Assembly: GCA_029939535.1 (NCBI GenBank)
Contig: JAOZST010000188.1
Span: 1 to 7,481, forward strand
Reading direction: 5' to 3'
Origin: NBML01 sp029939535
GTDB lineage: Bacteria; Desulfobacterota; Desulfobacteria; Desulfobacterales; Desulfobacteraceae
Length of the DNA: 7,481 nucleotides
Shown here: one piece after another, positions 1-6,217 of the stretch
Layout: every line of letters starts with the position of its first letter
Numbering within the stretch: the stretch's first letter is position 1
Translations under genes and position numbers: made by a program
The notes under the pieces: model-generated
Seen by the model: only the letters and a program-made list of their open reading frames with translations
Told to the model about the DNA's origin: nothing
Database searches by the model: none

Positions 1-173
1 ATGGCAGCAATTGGGAGCTGTTGTGCATTTACTGCCATGACAATGAACACTCCCGTGATCAGGTTGCCGATGCCTATGCAGAAGGACCAAGCGATACTTC
101 CCCTGATAAAGATTTTGTTGATAACCCTTTTGCCGGATTAGGAGATTTATTAAAGGGCAAACTGTCTGAATAA
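1..173 (+). CDS. yajD: YajD-type HNH nuclease family protein, 3' end only
   Basis: This is the last 56 codons of a gene that begins before the window; bases 1-2 finish a codon and the frame then reads from base 3 to TAA at 171-173. The visible part starts GSNWELLCIYCHDNEHSR and ends NPFAGLGDLLKGKLSE. From memory, E. coli YajD carries a closely similar stretch (GSNWELLCLYCHDHEHSK) and a similar NPFADL tail near its C-terminus, so the family assignment is firm although the N-terminal half is unseen. In this family the Cys-x2-Cys and His residues belong to a compact zinc-supported HNH fold; a nuclease role is inferred from the fold, and no substrate is established to my knowledge. The stop lies 2 bases before the TatD-family start, so the two are probably co-transcribed and translationally coupled. 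Confidence 0.85.
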   Translation, partial: GSNWELLCIYCHDNEHSRDQVADAYAEGPSDTSPDKDFVDNPFAGLGDLLKGKLSE

Positions 174-175
174 AC

Positions 176-958
176 ATGTATTTTATTGATTCCCACTGCC
201 ATCTCCATGATGACCGGATATACAGGGATATTCCCAATATCCTGGCCAGGTCTGAAACAGCAGGTGTTGAATACATGGTGACCTGTGCAACCATGGAAAA
301 TAATTTTAAACAGACAGCAGGGCTTGCCGGGAAATATGGATCTGTGCTCCCGTGTTTTGGCATCCATCCCTGGTTTGTGGACAGCCTGTCTGATAACTGG
401 CAGCAGACCCTTGAGATGTTTTTGACAACCCAAAGATCGGGGATAGGTGAAACAGGTCTTGATTTCATGGACAAAAAGACAGATCAGGATCTTCAGGTAA
501 ATGTTTTCTCCTTTCACCTGAAGCTTGCCAATGAACTGGAAAGGCCCATTAATATACATATCCGGAAAGCCTGGGATTCCTTTATCCATTTGCTTAAAAA
601 AATAGGTCCTTTAAAAAAGCCTGGTCTGATTCATTCCTATTCCGGGTCTGCAGATATGATCCCTTTGTTTGAAAAATATAATTTATATATCTCTTTTTCA
701 GGATCTGTTACACGACCCAATGCCAGAAAGGTGATAAAATCCCTGGAAATAGTTTCCAGGAACAGGATACTTCTTGAGACCGATGCACCGGATATCTACC
801 CCAGCTTGCCAAAACCTGTGACAAATAAATTCAATGAACCGGAGAATTTGCCTTTTATTGCAGAAATTGCAGCAAAAAGAGCCAATATTGGATTTGAAGA
901 ATTAGCAAGCCATGCTTATCATAACGGCTTAACAGTATTTAATCCCATATTGCCCTGA
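176..958 (+). CDS. TatD family metal-dependent hydrolase (putative DNase)
   Basis: At 260 residues this is normal TatD-family length. The family is a cytoplasmic TIM-barrel metallo-hydrolase group; studied members act as 3'-5' exonucleases or DNases and have been linked to DNA repair and RNA quality control. All expected metal ligands are present: DSHCHL (H7, H9), GETGLDF (E92; commonly GEIGLD), INIHIR (H128), LIHSYSG (H153; commonly HCFSG) and LLETDAP (D203). The C-terminal segment NEPENLPFIAEIAA is also typical. The ATG follows the upstream stop by 2 bases and has no clear Shine-Dalgarno sequence, which suggests coupling to the YajD-type gene. Which subgroup it belongs to (TatD, YcfH, YjjV) and its physiological substrate cannot be told from sequence alone, so no symbol is given. 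The TGA stop is the first three bases of a threefold tandem repeat. Confidence 0.92.
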   Translation: MYFIDSHCHLHDDRIYRDIPNILARSETAGVEYMVTCATMENNFKQTAGLAGKYGSVLPCFGIHPWFVDSLSDNWQQTLEMFLTTQRSGIGETGLDFMDKKTDQDLQVNVFSFHLKLANELERPINIHIRKAWDSFIHLLKKIGPLKKPGLIHSYSGSADMIPLFEKYNLYISFSGSVTRPNARKVIKSLEIVSRNRILLETDAPDIYPSLPKPVTNKFNEPENLPFIAEIAAKRANIGFEELASHAYHNGLTVFNPILP

Positions 959-994
959 GGGATAGTAATGAGGGATAGTAATGAGGAATAGTAA
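956..994 (+). repeat. 13-bp tandem repeat, three copies, between the TatD-family gene and tcdA
   Basis: The unit TGAGGGATAGTAA occurs at 956-968 and 969-981 exactly, and at 982-994 with one change (G to A at position 6). The first TGA is the stop codon of the TatD-family gene. Each copy carries a GAGG core, and only the third is near the tcdA ATG at 1000, with 13 bases between, a rather long spacing. Because 13 is not a multiple of 3, copy-number change would not preserve frame, but no long reading frame crosses the repeat. Short ATGs at 968 and 981 give only 7- and 13-codon frames. It looks like replication-slippage duplication of a ribosome-binding segment. Confidence 0.9.
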
Positions 995-999
995 AAATA

Positions 1000-1734
1000 A
1001 TGGATCTATTTGCACGCACTGAACAGCTGTTAGGCTCCAGGGCCATGGAGAAAATCAAAAAAGCCAGAATAGCTGTATTTGGTCTGGGGGCTGTGGGATC
1101 ATTTGCCTGCGAAGCCCTTGCCAGATCAGGAATAGGGTATCTGCGCCTGGTTGATTTTGACCGGGTGGATGCCTCCAATATAAATCGTCAACTTTTTGCC
1201 TTGAATTCTACCATTGGAAAAGAAAAAGCAAACCTTGCCCATGACAGAGTTCGAGATATCAATCCCCTTTGTGAAGTGGATATCCACAGCTCCTTTGTCA
1301 ATGCTGAAACCCTGACAGACCTTTTGTCCCGGGATCTTGATCTGGTGGTGGATGCCATTGACGGCCTGAATTCAAAGGTTAATCTGATTTTTAATGCCCG
1401 AAGCATGGGGCTACCGGTGGTTTCCAGCATGGGAGCAGGGGGAAGGACAGATATTTCCATGATTAAAACAGGGGACCTCTCCCAGACCTGTGTCTGCCCC
1501 CTGGCCCGGGTGGTACGCCAGCGGCTTCACCGCAGGGGATTGTATGAAGGGGTGGTCTGTGTTTATTCCATTGAAAAAGCCTTGAATAAACAACCCTATA
1601 GAAAGACCGATGTGAAAGATGCCCTGTCCGGCCACGGCCGTTCCCGTCCTCCCATTGGTACTGTTTCCTGGGTTCCGGGAAGCTTTGGCTTGAATATTGC
1701 TGCCCAGGCCATTAAGATCATCACCCGGGCATGA
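1000..1734 (+). CDS. tcdA: tRNA threonylcarbamoyladenosine dehydratase TcdA (ThiF/MoeB/E1-like)
   Basis: TcdA (formerly CsdL/YgdL) is a cytoplasmic ATP-dependent enzyme that cyclises the t6A base at position 37 of ANN-decoding tRNAs to ct6A. The 244-residue product begins, like known TcdA proteins, with a short helix ending RTEQLLGSRAMEKIKKA. Next come the nucleotide-binding loop GLGAVG (28-33), the acidic strand end VDFD (51-54), NINRQ (60-64, with the E1-type arginine R63), K76 in TIGKEKA and VVDAID (116-121, D118). The mid-region SSMGAGGRTD matches the TcdA subgroup better than MoeB or ThiF: there is no pair of CxxC zinc motifs, and the segment VVCVYSIE (near C187) resembles TcdA's VCVFSTE. 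It is slightly shorter than the roughly 268-residue E. coli protein and lacks some of its C-terminal length. Its start follows the 13-bp repeat, and it is probably in one operon with the hydrolase gene. Confidence 0.9.
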   Translation: MDLFARTEQLLGSRAMEKIKKARIAVFGLGAVGSFACEALARSGIGYLRLVDFDRVDASNINRQLFALNSTIGKEKANLAHDRVRDINPLCEVDIHSSFVNAETLTDLLSRDLDLVVDAIDGLNSKVNLIFNARSMGLPVVSSMGAGGRTDISMIKTGDLSQTCVCPLARVVRQRLHRRGLYEGVVCVYSIEKALNKQPYRKTDVKDALSGHGRSRPPIGTVSWVPGSFGLNIAAQAIKIITRA

Positions 1735-1767
1735 CCATATTATCCAGGCAAGATCATGGTGCGATGA

Positions 1768-2190
1768 AATCCTTCTTGGTTAAACATAGTGGGTTATGAA
1801 ATTTTGGGATATAAGGATAAAATTGGATTTGTAATGGATCACAATTTAATGTACTGTTATTTTGATTGTATTTACCGAAATACCAGAGATGAAAAATGGT
1901 ATCAATGCAGGGATCTCTGTATAGACTGGATAGAAAAAAGGTCTGTCCGGTTACATATTGCCATGGATATAACGAAAAATAAACACATCGAAATGCAGCT
2001 TGAAAGCATGGTTAAAAAGAAAACCTCAAGCCTTACCAAAGAAATTGCCCGCAGAAAACAAACTGAGATAGAATTACTTCAAAAGAGCAATTATTTAGAA
2101 CAGGCAAACCTTGCTTTAAAATCAATGCTTGATCATCGAGAAACAGAGAAAAGAGCTATTGAGGAAAATACCTATTTAAATTCATTATAG
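1768..2190 (+). pseudogene. Remnant of a PAS-domain signalling protein (PAS end plus coiled coil)
   Basis: The frame is open from just after TGA at 1765-1767 to TAG at 2188-2190. The only usable start is GTG at 1789, which has no Shine-Dalgarno site and would give 133 residues. Starting there, residues about 28-67 look like the end of a PAS domain with its PAC motif: EKWYQCRDLCIDW, then VRLHIAMDIT. A charged coiled coil follows, TKEIARRKQTEIELLQKSN and onward to RAIEEN. In the Desulfobacterota proteins I associate with this tail, the linker leads to a LuxR-type helix-turn-helix or a kinase; here the frame ends at ENTYLNSL with no output domain. Most of the PAS domain is also missing at the N-terminal side. 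I read it as a gene broken at both ends and not functional. A short stand-alone PAS protein is possible but unlikely. Confidence 0.7.
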
Positions 2191-2301
2191 CCATAAAATG
2201 TGATAGTTTTTTCCATATTTTTTTAGTATTTAGCTTTCCGGTAAAATCCTGTATGTTTAAAACTCAGGTGCTTTGTCAGTGAAGGCAGGCATCTCATTAC
2301 T

Positions 2302-2315
2302 TCCAATAAATTGGA
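2302..2315. promoter_or_regulatory. Short inverted repeat, possible operator
   Basis: TCCAAT and ATTGGA flank a 2-base AA centre, forming a perfect 6-bp inverted repeat about 12 bases upstream of the candidate -35 element at 2327. Such a size and position would suit a small dimeric regulator, but an inverted repeat this short can arise by chance in AT-rich DNA. The rest of the gap 2191-2326 shows nothing I can name. Confidence 0.2.
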
Positions 2316-2326
2316 GTATATAAAAA

Positions 2327-2354
2327 TTCATAAAGTTATCAAAAAAGCTACAAT
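2327..2354 (+). promoter_or_regulatory. Candidate promoter before the MCP remnant and binding-protein/kinase genes
   Basis: TTCATA (2327-2332) and TACAAT (2349-2354) are separated by 16 bases and match the housekeeping -35/-10 consensus at 4/6 and 5/6 positions. An overlapping TAAAGTTA (2331-2338) matches the -35 of flagellar sigma-28 promoters, which often drive MCP genes, but the sequence at the matching -10 position is poor. Transcription from here would run through the MCP leader into the solute-binding protein and the kinase; no better promoter is seen before them. Confidence 0.35.
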
Positions 2355-2362
2355 ATATACGT

Positions 2363-2368
2363 GGAGGT
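2363..2368 (+). promoter_or_regulatory. Strong ribosome-binding site of the MCP leader
   Basis: GGAGGT lies 7 bases before the ATG at 2376. It is the only strong Shine-Dalgarno site between tcdA and the kinase. It therefore probably sets translation entry for the truncated MCP leader, and possibly, through coupling, for the solute-binding protein. Confidence 0.75.
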
Positions 2369-2375
2369 TGTAAAA

Positions 2376-2444
2376 ATGAACACATTAAATAACTTATCAA
2401 TTAAAGCTAACCTTTTTGCAGGATTTGGAGTAGTTACATTATAA
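2376..2444 (+). pseudogene. First 22 codons of a methyl-accepting chemotaxis protein, truncated
   Basis: The frame reads MNTLNNLSIKANLFAGFGVV then TL and TAA at 2442-2444. This is the hallmark start of many MCPs: a short cytoplasmic N-terminus of the form LxNLSIKxKLxxGFGxV leading into the first membrane helix. In an intact MCP the hydrophobic helix would continue; here the frame stops at once and sequence of a different gene follows in another frame. With its own GGAGGT site it is probably still translated as a 22-residue peptide. It may be just a recombination scar, or it may serve as a leader: its last 34 bases overlap the open frame of the solute-binding protein, and its TAA overlaps an ATA codon in that frame (ATAA). 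Confidence 0.7.
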
Positions 2445-2581
2445 AAGATAAATCAAAATTACTTTATTCGGTAATATGCTTTCTATTAATTGTAGTTATT
2501 ATATCAGGTTATATAAAACAGCAAAACAAAGATAGATCAGGGGTTAAAACAATTCCCATTTCCGTCGGTATTAATAAAAGC
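2411..2581 (+). other. In-frame upstream extension of the solute-binding protein with signal/anchor helix but no standard start codon
   Basis: The frame of the downstream gene stays open back to TAA at 2408-2410. From codon 2441 it reads IKDKSKLLYS, then the hydrophobic run VICFLLIVVIISG, then YIKQQNKDRSG, and then TIPISVGINKS, which leads straight into the binding-protein fold. That is exactly the layout of an export signal: charged n-region, hydrophobic core, polar spacer, mature domain. No ATG, GTG or TTG occurs in this frame before 2582. The codons where a start is expected are ATT (2438) and ATA (2441). If ATA or ATT is used, or if the ribosome shifts frame from the MCP leader, the protein is about 335 residues and exported. 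If not, only the leaderless 288-residue form could be made. Confidence 0.65.
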
Positions 2582-3448
2582 ATGAAATCAGCACCACTTG
2601 TTATTTCCTGGAAATCCGGCTATTTTCTGCAACAGGGCATCAAGGCCGAACTAAGCATGGAATCCTCTGCTGTACCGTTGTTAGATAAGCTTTTTTCAGG
2701 TGAGCTTGATATTATCTGCGCACCGGAACACCTGGTCGCCTTTAATGCCTTGAAGCGTGAAGATTTTCGGATTATCGCCACTTTGAATCGTAACCAGAGT
2801 CAGGAATTAATCATAAATAAAGATAGTGGCATTAAAGAGATCCGTCATCTCAAAGGCGCCAGAATTGGATTAAAGAAAAAAAGCAGTGCTTTTTATTTTT
2901 TATATCGACTGCTTTTGATCAATGGCATAAATTTATCCGATGTACACCTTGTTGACATACCTTCCTCAGAGCTCGCAGAAAGGGTGGCTGCAGGAAAAGT
3001 TGATGCCATAATAACATGGCCGCCTTTTACTACTCAGGCAAAGCAGAAACTTGGAAACAAAGCCTTATATTTCAATGTCCATATGGGAAGAGATATGTAC
3101 TGGGTGTTGCTGGCAAAAAGCAGCTGGTGTGAAAAAAACAGTGAAATACTTGAAAACTTTTTATCTGCATTGCAGTCAGGTTTTGAATTGATGGAAAAAT
3201 CCCCTGAAAAGGCAATGGCAATATCTTCAACATATTTTGGTTTTCCTGTTGATCGTATCAAAGAAGAGTGCGGGCTTTATAATTTCAGGTTGGAGCTTCC
3301 CCGGGGTCTTATACTTGCAATGGAGCAAGAGGCTGAATGGAAAATTCATCAATTGGAAAAAAATTCTCCAATCCCTGACTTCCTTAAATTGATTGAATTT
3401 GGACCCTTAGAAAAAGTGTACCCTGAAAAAGTCGATATAATTCACTAA
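2582..3448 (+). CDS. ABC-type solute-binding protein, NMT1/SsuA-like, likely sensor partner of the downstream kinase
   Basis: From ATG 2582 the product has 288 residues, but the true protein very probably starts upstream near 2438-2441. The ATG falls inside the first strand of the fold (ISVGINKSMKSAPLVIS), has no Shine-Dalgarno site, and would leave the protein without an export signal. The sequence has the pattern of the NMT1/THI5 and nitrate/sulfonate/taurine binding-protein group. Present are GYFLQQGIKAEL (14-25), LFSGELDIICAPEH (37-50), LKGARIGLKKKSSAFYF (90-106, the domain crossing and ligand loop) and SELAERVAAGKVDAIITW (129-146). These proteins bind small organic or sulfur/nitrogen compounds in the periplasm; the ligand here is not predictable. 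No transporter permease or ATPase gene is adjacent, and the histidine kinase starts 15 bases after the stop. A role in presenting ligand to that kinase is therefore inferred, rather than transport. Confidence 0.85.
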   Translation: MKSAPLVISWKSGYFLQQGIKAELSMESSAVPLLDKLFSGELDIICAPEHLVAFNALKREDFRIIATLNRNQSQELIINKDSGIKEIRHLKGARIGLKKKSSAFYFLYRLLLINGINLSDVHLVDIPSSELAERVAAGKVDAIITWPPFTTQAKQKLGNKALYFNVHMGRDMYWVLLAKSSWCEKNSEILENFLSALQSGFELMEKSPEKAMAISSTYFGFPVDRIKEECGLYNFRLELPRGLILAMEQEAEWKIHQLEKNSPIPDFLKLIEFGPLEKVYPEKVDIIH

Positions 3449-3463
3449 ACAGGTAGAAATATA

Positions 3464-6085
3464 ATGTCCATAAAGAAGATGTCATATATAATTTTTTCAA
3501 TTACTCTCTTGGTAATACTGACTTCCATATTGTCCCTGCCCTTTATATTTGATTCCTATAAAAAAGCACAAGCCTTTGAGGAGCTTTTAAAAGATACGGG
3601 GGTTGCTCTGAAAAACACATCATCAGCTTTAAGCGAATATTTGGTTTTCTCCATTCCAAGAGCAAAAGAGCAACTTGCATTGGCTGCTGGACATAAAAAT
3701 CAATATCTGAATGAGCTGAAGCTTTTCAGTGCAGACCATCCCCTGATAACTCAATTGATTAAAAAACATCAGGATTTCCATAAAAACCTGGATATTCTTT
3801 TCAATAGTATGAACTCGGGAAAAAATAATATTATCTCTGAAAAAAATAAAAAATTAATTGTTAAGGAGATCGGTTCACAATTATTTTTGCTTTCAAGTGA
3901 GATATCAGGTTATGTAATGGAGCTATCATTCCTGGCCAGAAAAGATTTTATTTTTAAAAGCAATATTCTTATTGGCTCAATATTCATATGTGTTTTTATT
4001 TTAAGCGGGCTCCTTGGCTTTATGGTTTTATGGATGCAAAAGCGACTTGTTTCACCACTTCTCAATCTTCGAGATTCTGTTGAAAAAATTACACAGGGGA
4101 ATTTCGCAGTAAAACCCACAATTCAGCGGAATGATGAGATTGGGAGCCTTGCAGATTCCTTTTCTGTCATGCAAAAATCGATACAGAAAAATATCATTAA
4201 AATCACAGAAGCCAGAGAGAATCTTCATATAACCCTCAACTCTATCGGTGATGGGGTAATTTCTACTGATATGCACGGCAGGATTGTCCGGATGAATCCC
4301 GTAGCTGAGAAACTTACCGGGTGGACATATAAAAAAGCTAAAGGAAAACAATTACCCACTGTATTTAATATTGTCCATGCCCAAACTGGTGAGCCAGCGG
4401 ATAACCCTGTTGAGAAAGTGCTTTCAACTGGGAAGATTGTTGATTTGGCTAATCATACAGCATTAATTGCAAAGGATGGAAGCAAATGTCAGATTGCTGA
4501 CTCTGGTGCACCCATCAGAGATACCAAAGAGAATATTACGGGTGTAGTCTTAGTATTCCGTGATGTGACAAAAGAATACCAATTGCGTGAGCAATACAGA
4601 ACCTTGTTTGAAAAAACAAATGATGCCATCTTTATTGTAGAAAAAAGTACAGGACGTTATCTGGATGCCAATGCAGCAGCAGCCCAATTGACCGGTAGGA
4701 CCCTGGGCGAACTGAAACAGCTGACCATTTATGATGTAGCACCGGACGGTGCTGATGAACGGCTTTTGGACATTGCTGGCTCAGATAAAGCCCTGGAGCG
4801 TGGAATTATTACCTATTATCAACCTGATAATACCCGGAAGATAGCCAAACTCAGCACAGTCCCTTTGAACGACAATGCAGTAATTGGTATTGCAAAGGAT
4901 ATCACACATGATCTGGAAGTGGAAAAACAGTTGCGCCAGTCCCAGAAAATGGAGGCTATTGGAACCCTTGCCGGAGGTATTGCCCATGATTTTAATAATA
5001 TTTTATCCGGTATTTTGGGGTTTGCCCAATTAGCAAAAATGGATCTTGATAACCCTGGAAAAACTAAAAAAAATATAAATCAAATTGTGAAAGGCGCAAA
5101 AAGAGCAGCTGATCTTGTGCAACAGATTCTGACATTCAGCAGGCAGACCGAACAAAAAAAAAGTCAGTTTAAGCTGTATCTTATCGTCAAGGAAGCGATT
5201 AAATTTTTACGTTCTTCAATCCCTTCAACTATTGAAATTCAGGAAAATATATTGTCCCGGCAAACTGTATTAGCCGATCATACACAGGTACATCAAGTTG
5301 TCATGAATCTTTGTACTAATGCCTTCCAGGCGATGCATGATTCCGGGGGAACATTAACGGTGGAGTTGACTGATGTAGATATCCTGCCACAGGAGATTTC
5401 CTTAGGTGATGTTCATGTGCCAGGTAAATATATTAAACTTGAGGTCAGGGATACCGGTCACGGCATGGATAAAGAAACTTTAGAAAAAGTCTTTGAACCC
5501 TATTTTACTACAAAACAGCTTACTAAAGGAACGGGTCTCGGGCTGGCTGTGGTTGACGGGATTATTAAAAAACACAATGGTTTTGTAAAAATCTTTAGCG
5601 AAATTGGCCAAGGCTCTTCATTCCAGGTGTTCTGGCCGACAATTGAAAAAAAGAAGTTTAATAGTTTTTCAGAAAAAAAGAAAACAGTTATATTCAAAGG
5701 AACTGAGAAGGTCATGCTCGTGGATGATGAAGCAGATGTTCTTGAGACAACACAGAACATTCTTGAAAGTATAGGGTATAAAGTAACAAGTTTTAAAGAT
5801 GGACTTTCAGCAATGAAGACATTTACAAAAAATCCTGATTTTTTTGATCTTGTTATCACCGATTTAACCATGCCGAAAATGGCAGGCGATGAATTATCCA
5901 TACAGATTTTAAAATTAAGAAAAGATATTCCTATAATTCTTTGCACTGGGTTCAGCGAGGATGTATCAGAAGAGAAGGCTTCATCTCTGGGCATTAAAGG
6001 GTTTTTATTAAAGCCGTTTACGATGGCAGATTTTTCCAAAAAGATCCGAGAAGTACTGGATAATAAAATCAACTGTAAGTATTAA
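3464..6085 (+). CDS. Membrane hybrid sensor histidine kinase (helical sensor-HAMP-PAS-PAS-HisKA-HATPase-REC)
   Basis: The 873-residue protein sits in the inner membrane. It has TM1 at about 7-29, a largely helical periplasmic region of about 135 residues without an obvious ligand pocket of its own, TM2 at about 166-191, HAMP at about 192-241, and PAS domains at about 253-370 and 376-487. HisKA follows with the phospho-acceptor H508 in GGIAHDFNNIL. The HATPase has its N box at HQVVMNLCTNA (N619), G1 at DTGHGM (D663) and G2 at GTGLGL (689-694). A C-terminal receiver has acidic residues D754/D755, phospho-acceptor D800 in ITDLTMP and K850 in LLKPF. All catalytic residues are intact. No HPt domain is present and none is encoded nearby, so the phosphorelay partner is elsewhere. 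AGGT (3451-3454) supports the ATG. The helical periplasmic part resembles sensors that read a bound periplasmic protein, consistent with the preceding gene. Long A tracts lie in the linkers before and after the HATPase domain. Confidence 0.93.
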   Translation: MSIKKMSYIIFSITLLVILTSILSLPFIFDSYKKAQAFEELLKDTGVALKNTSSALSEYLVFSIPRAKEQLALAAGHKNQYLNELKLFSADHPLITQLIKKHQDFHKNLDILFNSMNSGKNNIISEKNKKLIVKEIGSQLFLLSSEISGYVMELSFLARKDFIFKSNILIGSIFICVFILSGLLGFMVLWMQKRLVSPLLNLRDSVEKITQGNFAVKPTIQRNDEIGSLADSFSVMQKSIQKNIIKITEARENLHITLNSIGDGVISTDMHGRIVRMNPVAEKLTGWTYKKAKGKQLPTVFNIVHAQTGEPADNPVEKVLSTGKIVDLANHTALIAKDGSKCQIADSGAPIRDTKENITGVVLVFRDVTKEYQLREQYRTLFEKTNDAIFIVEKSTGRYLDANAAAAQLTGRTLGELKQLTIYDVAPDGADERLLDIAGSDKALERGIITYYQPDNTRKIAKLSTVPLNDNAVIGIAKDITHDLEVEKQLRQSQKMEAIGTLAGGIAHDFNNILSGILGFAQLAKMDLDNPGKTKKNINQIVKGAKRAADLVQQILTFSRQTEQKKSQFKLYLIVKEAIKFLRSSIPSTIEIQENILSRQTVLADHTQVHQVVMNLCTNAFQAMHDSGGTLTVELTDVDILPQEISLGDVHVPGKYIKLEVRDTGHGMDKETLEKVFEPYFTTKQLTKGTGLGLAVVDGIIKKHNGFVKIFSEIGQGSSFQVFWPTIEKKKFNSFSEKKKTVIFKGTEKVMLVDDEADVLETTQNILESIGYKVTSFKDGLSAMKTFTKNPDFFDLVITDLTMPKMAGDELSIQILKLRKDIPIILCTGFSEDVSEEKASSLGIKGFLLKPFTMADFSKKIREVLDNKINCKY

Positions 6086-6200
6086 AAAATTTTCCCAGCC
6101 CCGGTGATATCTTTTTTTTCCGGGATTAGCAAAAAAAAGCATTTCTGGTTGATTAAGAGAATATGCAATGTTAATTGATAGGGCAGATAAAAGAAAAGAT

Positions 6201-6208
6201 AAGGAGGT
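6201..6208 (+). promoter_or_regulatory. Near-perfect ribosome-binding site of the SH3/anchor gene
   Basis: AAGGAGGT is complementary to the 16S rRNA 3' end and stands 9 bases before the ATG at 6218, fixing that start. It implies strong translation and, with the 132-base gap after the kinase, suggests a separate transcription unit. I found no convincing promoter or terminator in that gap. Confidence 0.8.
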
Positions 6209-6217
6209 ACAAGGAAT

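Noticed and set aside
74..589. Reverse-strand open frame of 171 codons across the YajD/TatD-family genes
   Set aside because: It is antisense to conserved catalytic motifs of the TatD-family gene and resembles no known protein.
1738..1780. Hairpin after tcdA (CAAGA/TCTTG)
   Set aside because: Five base pairs around a loop of about 20 bases with no U run; not a credible terminator.
2404..2420. Classic -1 ribosomal frameshift signal joining the MCP leader to the binding-protein frame
   Set aside because: A T5 run is present, but there is no X-XXY-YYZ heptamer in the leader frame and no obvious following hairpin or pseudoknot, so a programmed shift is not supported as such.
5500..6072. Long reverse-strand open frame of 190 codons inside the kinase gene
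   Set aside because: It is opposite an unmistakable HATPase-receiver coding sequence, has no family resemblance and is a shadow of that gene.
6092..6125. Possible intrinsic terminator after the kinase gene (CCCGG and CCGGG around a T8 run)
   Set aside because: The stem is only 5 bp with a loop of about 15 bases, and the T run lies inside the loop and not after the stem, so it does not fit a rho-independent terminator.
6109..6152. T8 and A8 runs that could pair as a 9-bp stem after the kinase
   Set aside because: The stem is almost purely A-T and has no following U tract; it is expected by chance in this AT-rich gap.
6149..6177. TTGATT and TAATTG as a promoter for the SH3/anchor gene
   Set aside because: The spacing is right (17) but the -10 match is poor and AT-rich sequence gives many such hits.
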